64,000 nucleotides of DNA from VRUE01 sp963716735 (GTDB lineage Bacteria; Actinomycetota; Thermoleophilia; Solirubrobacterales; 70-9). The position numbers were made by a program, and so were the translations under genes. The notes beneath the pieces were generated by a model. The model was not told where the DNA came from. It ran no database searches and saw nothing but the letters and a program-made list of their open reading frames with translations. Positions within the stretch are counted from its first letter, which is position 1; each line of letters starts with the position of its first letter. The stretch lies in assembly GCA_963716735.1 (NCBI GenBank), contig OY970321.1:620001-684000 (forward strand), read 5' to 3'. This document shows, one piece after another, positions 41,504-49,849 of the stretch.

Positions 41504-43282
41504 ATGACCGAAGGAGGAGTCGAAGGCCGACTGGAGTCGAACGAACAGCGGCTGGCGGATCTGACGCGCCGGCTCGAGCGGATGGAGCGCCGGGTCTTCC
41601 CGTCCGCCGCCGCAGAGCCACACCCCCAGCACGCAACTGTTGCCCGCCCTATCGCGACACACGCGCAACCGGCGCCGCCCCGACCCGCTTCGAGACCCCC
41701 ACAGCGCGGCCTCGAGGAGATCCTCGGCGGCCGCGTCCTCGCTTGGGTCGGCGGCGTCGCAATCCTGCTCGGGATCGTCTTCCTGCTCGGGATTGCGATA
41801 GATCGCGGCTGGATCGATGAGCCGACGCGTACCGTCCTTGGCCTCCTCGGCTCCGCCTCCCTCCTACTTGCCGGAGTCTGGCTCTACGAACGCAAGGGGC
41901 GCACCGAGGCAGCGCTGGCAGCCGTCGCGAGTGCCCTTTCCGGCCTCTACACGACTGTCATGGTCGGGACGCAGATATATGACCTGATCCCCGCGGGGGT
42001 CGGGCTCGCATGTGCCGGCCTGGTCGGGGTCGTCGGTGTGGCACTCGCGGTCCGCTGGAAATCGATGCTCGTCGCCGCAATTGGGATTCTCGGCGCGCTG
42101 CTGGCGCCAGTCCTGGTTGGCACCGGGACCTCCGACCTATCCCTTGCCTTCATGGCGATCGCCCTGGCAGCCGCTGTTGGAGTTCTGCTTTGGCAGAGGT
42201 GGAACGAGCTCTCGCTTGGGGCCTTCCTGATCTCGGCACCGCAGCTTGTGATGTGGTTCATCGACAGCTACGACGAGCGGCTGCTGGCCTCGCTGGGCGT
42301 ACTGGTTGGGTTCTGGGCGCTTTACGTAGTCGCCGCGATTGGATATGAGCTGCGGCCCCGAACTCCGAATGAACCTCCGGTCGCGTCCTGGCTCCTGCTG
42401 CTTGCCAATGTCGTCCTAATCGCCGGCGCCGGTTACTTCGGACTCGACGAAACCGGTCACCCGAATGCCGCGGTCGCGTGGCTTCTGGTTTTGGCCGCCT
42501 GTCACATCCTGCTCGGTGCTTTTGCACTCCGCCAGGCGATCAACCGCGAGATCGGCTCGCTGCTGATTGCCGTTGGCTTAGGCCTATCGGCATTCGGCTT
42601 CGCGGATGTCCTCGACGGACCCGCTCTCGTGCTCGGCTGGGCCATCCAGGCGGTCGCGCTCGCGTACCTGGCGACCAGGGCGAGCAGGGAGCCCAAACCC
42701 TTCGGCTCAAACGCCGAGCGTCTCCTAATCGCGGCGGGTACGTACCTCGGCCTTGCCTTCGGGCAAGTGCTCGTCTTCGAAGCGCCGCCCACCGCGATGC
42801 TCGAAGGGGTGGATGATCTCGGCAATGCGCTCGCCGGCCTCGGCGCGTGCGCCGCCGCCACGCTCTATGGCCGGTTCGCCCTGCGCGACTTCGACCCCCG
42901 CGTGGTCCAGGTGTGCGAGGCGGTCGGCGCTGCCGCGCTCGTCTACCTCGCGTCGGTGGCAATCGTCGACACGATCGGCGTCACCGACTCGGGGGACTCG
43001 CGGCAGTCGGGCCAGGTACTGCTCTCGGCCTTCTGGGCGCTGACCGGGCTCGGCGCGATCGTCTACGGGCTGCTGCGCGACGTCCGACGCTTCCGTCTTG
43101 GCGGGCTGGCGCTGCTCGCGCTCGCTGTTACCAAGGTCTACACCTATGACCTCGCCGAGCTCGAGGAGCTCTCGCGGGTGCTCTCGTTCATCGCGCTTGG
43201 GCTGCTCCTGCTGGTAGGCGCCTTCGCCTACCAGCGGATTCAAATCGGCGTGGGGGATGACACCGAGGGGGCAACCCGATGA
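41504..43282 (+). CDS. DUF2339 multi-pass membrane protein
   Basis: A 592-residue protein with a coiled-coil start (RLESNEQRLADLTRRLERMERR), a Pro-rich linker and some 15 transmembrane segments. The block LEEILGGRVLAWVGGVAILLG is the DUF2339 signature. It begins after a strong GAGGAGG site and is coupled to the next gene by a four-base overlap. DUF2339 and DUF3999 genes are often neighbours, suggesting a shared envelope complex of unknown role. Confidence 0.88.
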   Translation: MTEGGVEGRLESNEQRLADLTRRLERMERRVFPSAAAEPHPQHATVARPIATHAQPAPPRPASRPPQRGLEEILGGRVLAWVGGVAILLGIVFLLGIAIDRGWIDEPTRTVLGLLGSASLLLAGVWLYERKGRTEAALAAVASALSGLYTTVMVGTQIYDLIPAGVGLACAGLVGVVGVALAVRWKSMLVAAIGILGALLAPVLVGTGTSDLSLAFMAIALAAAVGVLLWQRWNELSLGAFLISAPQLVMWFIDSYDERLLASLGVLVGFWALYVVAAIGYELRPRTPNEPPVASWLLLLANVVLIAGAGYFGLDETGHPNAAVAWLLVLAACHILLGAFALRQAINREIGSLLIAVGLGLSAFGFADVLDGPALVLGWAIQAVALAYLATRASREPKPFGSNAERLLIAAGTYLGLAFGQVLVFEAPPTAMLEGVDDLGNALAGLGACAAATLYGRFALRDFDPRVVQVCEAVGAAALVYLASVAIVDTIGVTDSGDSRQSGQVLLSAFWALTGLGAIVYGLLRDVRRFRLGGLALLALAVTKVYTYDLAELEELSRVLSFIALGLLLLVGAFAYQRIQIGVGDDTEGATR

Positions 43283-44490
43283 GAGGCATCGTTCTCTTGC
43301 TCGCTCTTCTCGCGCCGCTCGCGGCCGGCGTCCAGTCGGCTGCCGCGGTCGCGATCGACCGCGGCGACTCCCGCTACGTGCGGCCACTGGTCACGGACCC
43401 CGGCAACGAGCCTGTCCTCGTCGAGCCCGACGGAGCGCTTTTCGAGCACTCGCTGCCGGGCTTCGCCGATCTGCGGATCGCGGATGGGCGGGGGCAAGAA
43501 GTGGCGTGGAGGCAGGTCCGGCGCACACGGAGTGCCGGACCCGAGACGGTGCGGGTTCTGAACAGCGGCCGCCAGGGGCGCTTCGCCGTCGCCCTCCTCG
43601 ACCTCGGGGCACGGCGGAGGATCCGAGACCGCGTAGTGCTTGAAGTCCCGGACCGGGACTTCGTCGGTCGTGCGGTGGTTCTCGGAGCCGACGATCGCCA
43701 CGGTCCATTCACGCGACTCTCGGCGACCGGGATCTACGACGTTCGCGGAGCGCAGCAGGCGCGGAGCACGGTCGCCGCCTTCCCGCCGAGCGACTTCCGC
43801 TACTTGCTCATCAGAGCTACGGGTGTGACCCGCATTACCGGTGCAAACGTGTCCGGGACTCGTGAGCGGCCGCAGCTCATGCGACGCACGGCCATGTCGG
43901 TATCGCGGCGCCAAGACGGGACGCGCACGATCGTCACCCTCGATCTCGGGTTCCGCAACGTTCCAGTTGACGAGCTTCGAATTACCGCGGAGACCGGACG
44001 CTATGAGCGCCCCATAGCGATCTTCGGGTCGAACTTTCGCCAGCGGTTCGTACCGCTGACGGCTGCCAGGATCTTCCGTTTCCCCGGCTCTGACTCAGCG
44101 CCGATTTCCATCGGAGCGCATCACCGGTACATCCGGATCGAGATTGACAACGGCGACGACCCGCCGCTGCACGGAATTGAAGTATTGGCATGGAGCCGCT
44201 CGCACGCCCTCCTGCTCGAGGGTGGGCATCCACCCCCCTACGCCGTCTACTACGGAAGCCCGCATGCAAACGCACCCAGCTATGACTTCGCTCGCCTCCC
44301 GACGAGCGCCCTCGGGGCCGAGCGCGCTATGCGCGGTCGCCTGGGGCCTGAGCGCGAAAACCCAGCTTTCGAGCCACCTTCAGACACGCGCTCGTTCACG
44401 GCGCGCAATCCTGGGCTCGTCACGGGTGCCCTCGCATTGGCCGCTCTCGCCCTAGGTGCGGTTGGCCTGCTTGCCCTGAGAAGGCAATGA
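43279..44490 (+). CDS. DUF3999-like exported protein
   Basis: A 403-residue protein with an N-terminal signal peptide (LLLALLAPLAAGVQSAAA), a large beta-rich exported domain and one C-terminal transmembrane helix followed by RRQ. The order and its position directly after a DUF2339 gene match DUF3999 proteins. Overlaps the upstream gene by four bases. Function unknown; probably acts with the DUF2339 partner at the membrane. Confidence 0.8.
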   Translation: MRGIVLLLALLAPLAAGVQSAAAVAIDRGDSRYVRPLVTDPGNEPVLVEPDGALFEHSLPGFADLRIADGRGQEVAWRQVRRTRSAGPETVRVLNSGRQGRFAVALLDLGARRRIRDRVVLEVPDRDFVGRAVVLGADDRHGPFTRLSATGIYDVRGAQQARSTVAAFPPSDFRYLLIRATGVTRITGANVSGTRERPQLMRRTAMSVSRRQDGTRTIVTLDLGFRNVPVDELRITAETGRYERPIAIFGSNFRQRFVPLTAARIFRFPGSDSAPISIGAHHRYIRIEIDNGDDPPLHGIEVLAWSRSHALLLEGGHPPPYAVYYGSPHANAPSYDFARLPTSALGAERAMRGRLGPERENPAFEPPSDTRSFTARNPGLVTGALALAALALGAVGLLALRRQ

Positions 44491-44519
44491 TCGCTGGGGC
44501 GCTCCGGCCGAGCGGGGCT

Positions 44520-44879
44520 TCAGCTCGCCTCGACCTCTACGAATTCGTGCTCGACGTTCCCTGGCGAGATGATGATTAGGCCGCGCAGAACCTCTGAGCC
44601 TGCGTTCCAGGCCGTGTGAACGGTTCCGCGAGGGACGAAGACAAGGCCCCCGGCGGGAACCAGAATCTGCTCGTCCTCAAGCTGAAACGACCCCTCACCT
44701 GCCGCGACGTAGAACGCCTCGTCGGTTGTCGGATGTTCGTGCAGGGCGGGTGCGGGAGATCCGGGCGGACCTTCCCCGATCATGAGTGAGTAAGCGCCAA
44801 CCGTCTCCTCCGGGCCGGACGTCAGCAGTCCCTCGATGCTCGCGGACTGGATAACCGTACAGCCGTTAATCGTGTCCAT
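44520..44879 (-). CDS. cupin-domain protein
   Basis: A 119-residue single cupin. Motif 1 is seen as HEHPTTDEAFYVAAGEG (about residues 47-63) and motif 2 as PAGGLVFVPRGTVHTAWN (about 75-92), with His and Glu ligands for a metal. The reaction is unknown. It is the last chromosomal-type gene before the tRNA-derived repeat array that starts 25 bases beyond its start codon. Confidence 0.88.
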   Translation of the reverse strand: MDTINGCTVIQSASIEGLLTSGPEETVGAYSLMIGEGPPGSPAPALHEHPTTDEAFYVAAGEGSFQLEDEQILVPAGGLVFVPRGTVHTAWNAGSEVLRGLIIISPGNVEHEFVEVEAS

Positions 44880-44904
44880 CGAAGAAAGATAGTCGAGGTC
44901 TAAT

Positions 44905-45060
44905 GGGGCGGGAAGGACCCGAATCTTCGACCGACGGAATATGAGTCGAGCCGGAACCTGTCCATAGAACCGAATCTGGCCTAATAGAGCGATTCACGTT
45001 CAAGGAGTTCGGCTGAGTTCGGTGGAGTCGGGGACCAATTTCGGGACTAAGTTTCGAGGA
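44905..45060 (+). repeat. tRNA-derived att-like repeat, copy 1
   Basis: Core resembles the tRNA 3' part but has drifted (GGACCCGAATCTTCGACC, GGAATATGAG), then the arm CCGGAACCTGTCCATAGA... ending GGGACTAAGTTTCGAGGA. The last 10 bases, GTTTCGAGGA, are shared with copy 3 only. Its GAGGA can serve as ribosome site of the next gene (45071). Confidence 0.85.
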
Positions 45061-45070
45061 TCATTGCGCC

Positions 45071-45391
45071 ATGCGAATGACCAGCGAGTCGTTACTCTCA
45101 ACCAGGATGACCAAGCTCATCGATCTTGAGAGCCTTCCAGGCGGGGCCCTCGTCAAGCGGGGCGCCGAAGACTTGAACGCCGAGCGTGAATCCGCTGAGG
45201 CACTGCTCGTCTCCATTGGCGCGCCGCGCCTGCGGTCCGTGGGCATCGAGCTTTCTTTGCCGATTGCGTCTCCCGAGCACAAGCTCTACGCACTTCTCGC
45301 CAGGGAAAAGGGCAACGCAGCCCATTCTGCCTACAACGCTCTGATCCGCCGGCTCGTCAGCTTCGAGCGAGCGGCCGCGTGCGCAAGCTAG
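45071..45391 (+). CDS. small protein paired with nucleotidyltransferase; probable antitoxin-like partner
   Basis: A 106-residue protein with no catalytic motif. Its segment LVKRGAEDL...EALLVSIGAPRLRSVG and the SFERAAAC end resemble, as far as I recall, the proteins found just before DUF6036-type nucleotidyltransferases. It overlaps the next gene by 13 bases, so the two are coupled. ATG 45071 is taken with GAGGA from the att repeat as ribosome site; ATG 45107 (MTKLIDLESLPGG) is an alternative. A toxin-antitoxin role is an inference. Confidence 0.65.
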   Translation: MRMTSESLLSTRMTKLIDLESLPGGALVKRGAEDLNAERESAEALLVSIGAPRLRSVGIELSLPIASPEHKLYALLAREKGNAAHSAYNALIRRLVSFERAAACAS

Positions 45392-45900
45392 CCGACTCGA
45401 ATCGCATCGAGCGGTTCATGCGAGAACTCGGCAGGGCCGTCGAGGTCGAAGGTCGCGTCTATCTCACGGGCGGCGCGACTGCCGTTCTCTATGGCTGGCG
45501 AGCGACGACCATCGATGTGGATATCAAGCTCATCCCGGATCGCGACGAGATTCTCCGAGAGATACCTCGCCTCAAGGAGAAGCTCGACCTCAACATCGAG
45601 CTTGCTGCGCCATCCGATTTCATTCCGCTCCCTCCGGGATGGGAGGATCGAAGCCCACTTATCGGCAGAGAGGGAAAGCTCTCCTTTCACCACTTCGATC
45701 CGGTAGCTCAGGCACTTTCGAAGGTCGAGCGTGGGCACTCGCAAGACATGCAAGACGTTCGAGAGATGATCGCCAATGGCTTGGTCGACCCAGCGGAGGC
45801 TCTCAGCCAGTTTGAGTCGATAGAACCCGATCTCTACCGCTTCCCCGCAATAGACCCAGGCTCGTTTCGCAAAGCGGTCATAGAGCTATTTAGCGCGTAG
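45379..45900 (+). CDS. DUF6036-like/AbiEii-type nucleotidyltransferase
   Basis: A 173-residue nucleotidyltransferase-fold protein. The GGATAVLYGWRATTIDVDIKL region (about residues 32-52) holds the Gly-Gly turn and the DVD carboxylate pair of this fold. The later part has FHHFDPVAQALSKVERGHSQD, common in such proteins. Related enzymes act as toxins (AbiEii, MenT) or as tRNA-modifying nucleotidyltransferases. A GTG at 45379 overlaps the small partner gene. Confidence 0.72.
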   Translation: MRKLADSNRIERFMRELGRAVEVEGRVYLTGGATAVLYGWRATTIDVDIKLIPDRDEILREIPRLKEKLDLNIELAAPSDFIPLPPGWEDRSPLIGREGKLSFHHFDPVAQALSKVERGHSQDMQDVREMIANGLVDPAEALSQFESIEPDLYRFPAIDPGSFRKAVIELFSA

Positions 45901-45983
45901 GTAAAGCGGGACGGTCCGATTTTGCCTCCTTCCTTGGCCGAATCCAGAGCAATACGTCTGCTGCACAATGCATCCTGGAGGTG

Positions 45984-46571
45984 ATGCGAGATTCGAGCAT
46001 CAGCAGACGAAACCGGCAATCGAGCCGCCCGCGAGCGGCTCTTGTCCTCGGTGCTGGATGGTCTCGTCCGGCAGGCCTTCCCTTGGCAGGTCAACTCTTC
46101 GACCCGCCCCCACGCGAGCTGCTTGGATGGACGAACTTCCCGGTGCGAGAAGTTCCCGAGGCCTTTCGCCAATGGAATCTGGCACATCCAAACTCAACTG
46201 CCGAGCAGTTCATCGGGCATGTCTACAAAAGCCCCTTTATGTTTGAGTTGCCGGGCGAGTACTTCCCATACCACCCAATTTACGACGCGCAGCTGCAGCT
46301 GCCGGAACCACCAGGGCCAGGCCTTTGCCACGCTGTCGAATGTCGACGTCTGGATCGTCGCGGGCTACTCCCTGCCTGCATACGACACCGAGGTTCGGCG
46401 CCTCTTCTCCGCCGCCAGCCACGACCAACGCATAGCCATCTACGACCCCTCGGCCGAGCGAGTTGCGTCGGCGTTCGCCGAGTGTGCCCGACGGCATCGT
46501 TCGAGTTGCACGCCGGACTCGCAGAAGACCGAGATGATCGTCGTCCTGGACGGGGGACTCCCTTCGCGCAC
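45984..46571 (+). pseudogene. broken SIR2-like NAD-binding domain gene
   Basis: First frame (ATG 45984) gives AALVLGAGWSRPAGLPLAGQLF, an N-terminal nucleotide loop of SIR2-like defence proteins, up to about 46290. From there the other frame gives NVDVWIVAGYSLPAYDTEVRRLF and IAIYDPSAERV, a typical SIR2-like C-terminus. The central domain with the catalytic residues is missing and the frame is shifted at the join, so this is a deletion remnant. It is probably the relic of an antiphage gene; that role is inferred. Confidence 0.6.
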
Positions 46572-46599
46572 AGACACCAAAGGGCTCGTGGCGATCCAT

Positions 46600-46748
46600 G
46601 GGGCGGGAAGGACTCGAACCTTCGACCGACGGATTATGAGTCGGGCCGGAAGCCGTCCATAGAGGCAAATCTGGCCTGATAGCGCGAATCACGTCCAAGG
46701 AGTTCGGTTGAGTTCGCTGGAGTCGGGGACCAATTTCGGGACCAAGTT
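46600..46748 (+). repeat. tRNA-derived att-like repeat, copy 2
   Basis: Core matches the intact tRNA 3' part exactly from GGGGCGGGAAGGACTCG to GGATTATGAGTC. The arm runs GGGCCGGAAGCCGTCCATAG ... GGGACCAATTTCGGGACCAA. The arm contains repeated GAGTTCGG and GGGACCAA units that may be integrase arm sites. Confidence 0.9.
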
Positions 46749-47080
46749 GAACAGCGGCTCCGACGGAACGGGGATAGAATTGCGGTCTACGTCAAGGGCT
46801 GGGACTTCGGCAAGACCAGCGACAGGAGTCCGCAGTCACCGGGAACAGCTCTTGGGCGCGTAAGCCCTAAGAATTCGGTCGGTGCCACAGCGGTGCCACA
46901 GTTAGACACGAGTCAACCGACTACAACCGGATTCAGCCGGAAATAATTTGGCTCGATAGGCCGTTTTCCGCTCTAGCAAGCGGAGGATCGGACCTCTCTC
47001 CTCCATGTAGTAAGCCCAAAAGCGCCCCGCCTCACCGGCGGGGCGTCTTCTGTTGTGCGGGGGCTCAGCACATCCGTCTC
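46749..47080. other. 332-bp stretch without a recognised gene
   Basis: Between att copy 2 and the end of the lipase gene I find no convincing coding frame. It holds a tandem 11-bp direct repeat CGGTGCCACAG/CGGTGCCACAG around 46879-46900 and, near its right end, a terminator hairpin (47023-47045). It may be what is left of an integrase-proximal region, but nothing in it proves this. Confidence 0.5.
47013..47046 (-). terminator. intrinsic terminator of the lipase/DsbA-like operon
   Basis: CGCCCCGCC (47023-47031) and GGCGGGGCG (47037-47045) pair perfectly over 9 bp with loop TCACC. On the minus strand the stem is followed by CTTTTGGG, and it lies about 35 bases past the lipase stop. A weaker T-rich run on the plus side (TCTTCTGTTGT) suggests it could work both ways. 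Confidence 0.6.
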
Positions 47081-48427
47081 CTACTTTATGAAACTCCACA
47101 CTTCGTTAAAAATTGATTCGGTCTCATGAAGATTCTCATGCGATACACATGGAATGACAACCTTGTTGAGGGCCGCTCCGGTAAGTTCGACGCTAACGGC
47201 AGGAGTAATAACGAACTCACAGCCTTCCTCCGTTCGCCAAGTACCATATCTGACAGCACCAGGAGTCTCATCTCCTTCATTCAGTTCTTTCAAGAGGGTA
47301 GAGCCGGGGCGCATTTGTTCGCACGCCACAGTGGTGCATCCAAAGGCGGCAATCGTTCCATGATTGGGACCCCCCAGCGACACCCAATCGTCAACCTTGG
47401 CCGCTCCGCCCAGTTTCTTTAGGAAATAGCGACTTGAGAGTCCCCCCATCGAATGGGTCACGATGTCTACCTTTGATGCCTTCGACGTATTCAACAGGGT
47501 GTTCACTCTGGTGGATATTTCTTGCGCCGTTACTGCATTCGACTGAGAGGTATTATATGACCAGTTGTAGAGATGTGAATATGGGTAGCCCTTTTTGTCG
47601 TGGAACCAGTTCACATAGGTTTCAAAGGTCAGGGCACTTCCGCCCTGCCCAATACTCTGAATACCCCATCCATGGACAAAAAGGACAGGATCTATGGCCA
47701 TAAACGTCATATCCGAACCAGGATTCGACGCGCCCATTTTATTGGTTGCGGACACCCGGAAGTGATAGCTCTGACCCGGTTCCAGCGCTGAAGCCGGTTT
47801 CGAAACGTCAACACTCGACGATCCACCGACAAACCCACTGTCGAGGTATGGGTAGGTCCCCGGCGAGGAACTCGGCCCCCATTCGAACTTGTACATAGTT
47901 TCGCAGCCCTGTGGATTGACTGACCCATTCATGGTTGCTGAAGTGGAACTGATGGACGACGCTGCTTTGGTCGTAACCGTTGGTTTCGCACAGGCGGGAG
48001 CAGTCGTGAAGGAACTGCTGCCCCCGGTAGTCGTACCACCTTCACTGTCTGCACTCAGGCGGAAGTGATAACTCGTACCTGGCTGTAGTATCCCCGGTGG
48101 CAAGTTCGTCGATACAGATTTTGGGGACGTTCCATTGCCAGCGAAGCCTTCAACGGAGTCAGGATAGCCTTCGGAGCTACGACCGTATTCAAAAGTATAG
48201 AAGGTTTCGCAACCCTGTGGATTCACTGATCCATTCAGAGTCGCGGAATTGCTGGTGATCGACGTAGCTCCTCCAGTTGAGACCGAGGGCGCCGGACAGC
48301 CACCTCCTCCGCCGCCGCCGCCTCCTCCCGAGCAGGCCGCCGCGATACCCGTAAATACCATCAGCACCGTCAGGTAACTGCAAGCTACCAGTCCAGCGAT
48401 ACTTGTTAGTTTTATCCTCCGGGACAT
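47081..48427 (-). CDS. secreted alpha/beta-hydrolase (lipase-like) with two beta-sandwich repeats
   Basis: A 448-residue exported protein. Signal sequence with lipobox-like AAAC at residue ~32, a run of ten glycines, two ~85-residue repeats each with SATLNGSVNPQGCE or SATMNGSVNPQGCE and PG(T/Q)SYHFR, then an alpha/beta-hydrolase domain with LFVHGWG (oxyanion) and the nucleophile THSMGG; it looks like a triacylglycerol lipase of the LipA/EstA type. DNA is visibly less GC-rich than the neighbours. Start overlaps the stop of the DsbA-like gene (TAATG). Confidence 0.85.
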   Translation of the reverse strand: MSRRIKLTSIAGLVACSYLTVLMVFTGIAAACSGGGGGGGGGGCPAPSVSTGGATSITSNSATLNGSVNPQGCETFYTFEYGRSSEGYPDSVEGFAGNGTSPKSVSTNLPPGILQPGTSYHFRLSADSEGGTTTGGSSSFTTAPACAKPTVTTKAASSISSTSATMNGSVNPQGCETMYKFEWGPSSSPGTYPYLDSGFVGGSSSVDVSKPASALEPGQSYHFRVSATNKMGASNPGSDMTFMAIDPVLFVHGWGIQSIGQGGSALTFETYVNWFHDKKGYPYSHLYNWSYNTSQSNAVTAQEISTRVNTLLNTSKASKVDIVTHSMGGLSSRYFLKKLGGAAKVDDWVSLGGPNHGTIAAFGCTTVACEQMRPGSTLLKELNEGDETPGAVRYGTWRTEEGCEFVITPAVSVELTGAALNKVVIPCVSHENLHETESIFNEVWSFIK

Positions 48428-49356
48428 TAGGAACCCTCTCTCCCCACCTGCTCTTTCGAACTTTGATATTTGACTTCCGGAACGCCATGCTGGCGAAGGT
48501 AGGCCGCTGAGCGGCCTAAATATGCTTCGATTCCCCTACCTAGTGAGTCTGCGTTGATCAAGTAGTTGCGCTCAGTCGTGGGTCCGACGCGATGGTAGGT
48601 CTCAGCGCCAGTGCGGCCGATCATGAACGCCGGGGTCGCATGCAGGTCATTCGTATGGGCAAGGTGAACTCCCCGGGCCACCTGTTTGAATAGCAGGGCA
48701 TCTTCACGGTCCTGATGCCACCGTGCCATGTTTAGCCCTGATACTCGCGAGGCGATGTCGGCTAAGAACCCGTCATCTACGTAGTCGAAGTGCTGGACGC
48801 CCGTCACCTGGCGAAAGCCCTGTTGCCCAAGATCGATGCGTTTGAACTGTTGATCATGCACCGCAGTCAGAACGAAGTTCCACATTCTGTCTTGTCTGCC
48901 AGCAGCGAGGGCGGCGGCTTCCTGCGTAAAGAACGTGCGTTCATTCACCGTGTCCGTCTTAAGGGAACGGTATTCGAGCTTGATCACTCCCTTGCGCACC
49001 CACGTGCCGATGATCGAGGGCAGGCGTGAGACCACGAATCGTCTCACCGTGGGGCACTCTAGATCTGCAAATACCAGAAGAGTTATCGGTGCTTTGGGCT
49101 CGCCCAGCGTGGACCCATCCTGAGGGATGCCGGCTAGAAGCTCACTAACCTCTCGGTCCACGTCCTCTCGGCTCGTAGCCCTGTCGGCTCCGAAGCCGAG
49201 AACCGCGGTTGCAGCGAGGACGGCTGCAATAGTGAGAAGGGGTAGAATGACCCCCAGGCGTCGTGAGAGCCTCACATGACGACGGGGGACGGACGCGGCG
49301 TCTCCTCGCGCTTGCTGCCGTTTAGCCTTGCGCCTGGCGTTATATGCACGAGACAC
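48427..49356 (-). CDS. DsbA-like thioredoxin-fold membrane-anchored protein
   Basis: A 309-residue protein: basic N-terminus, one transmembrane anchor (about residues 33-57) and an extracytoplasmic DsbA/Thioredoxin_4-type domain starting GEPKAPITLLVFADLECP. The usual CxxC is reduced to CPTV, a single Cys, so a simple disulfide oxidase role is doubtful. The later ATPAFMIGRTG loop holds the cis-proline-like TP. Its stop overlaps the lipase start, so it may help fold or modify the secreted lipase. GTG start at 49356. Confidence 0.8.
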   Translation of the reverse strand: MSRAYNARRKAKRQQARGDAASVPRRHVRLSRRLGVILPLLTIAAVLAATAVLGFGADRATSREDVDREVSELLAGIPQDGSTLGEPKAPITLLVFADLECPTVRRFVVSRLPSIIGTWVRKGVIKLEYRSLKTDTVNERTFFTQEAAALAAGRQDRMWNFVLTAVHDQQFKRIDLGQQGFRQVTGVQHFDYVDDGFLADIASRVSGLNMARWHQDREDALLFKQVARGVHLAHTNDLHATPAFMIGRTGAETYHRVGPTTERNYLINADSLGRGIEAYLGRSAAYLRQHGVPEVKYQSSKEQVGREGS

Positions 49357-49644
49357 GCTCCTCCAATCCGGAGAGGCTCACTGCTCCTAGGCTTCGTGCC
49401 GAACTGGTGGACGAGCCGATTGTCGATACCGCTGCGAGCCAGAGATGAGGATAGAGCCGCGAAGGGTTTAAGTCAAGAAATTTTGGGTAAACGGAGAGGT
49501 TCGCCTTAACCTCGAGTCGAACTTGGTAGATGCGCCGGAGGTCGACCGACAGTCCAAGCGACGCCCCAGCAGTTAGACCGCTTGCCCGAGCCTGGCTCGC
49601 CCGTGCCGTGCAAAGCCGCGGTCAACGGGATTTGTTCTTTTAGT

Positions 49645-49800
49645 GGGGCGGGAAGGACTCGAACCTTCGACCGACGGATTATGAGTCGCGCCGGAACCCG
49701 TCTATAGAGCCGAATCTGGCTCGTTAGAGCGAATCAAATCCAAGGAGTTCGGCTGAGTTCGGTGGAGTCGGGGACCAATTTCGGGACTAAGTTTCGAGGA
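49645..49800 (+). repeat. tRNA-derived att-like repeat, copy 3
   Basis: Core identical to the tRNA 3' part, then GCGCCGGAACCCGTCTATAG and the common arm, ending GGGACTAAGTTTCGAGGA as copy 1 does. The 288 bases before it (49357-49644), between the DsbA-like gene and this repeat, hold no gene I can support. Confidence 0.9.
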
Positions 49801-49849
49801 TAGTCGGGCAACCTGCAAAAGCCTCTCTCGCTCTCACGCGCAAGCATCG

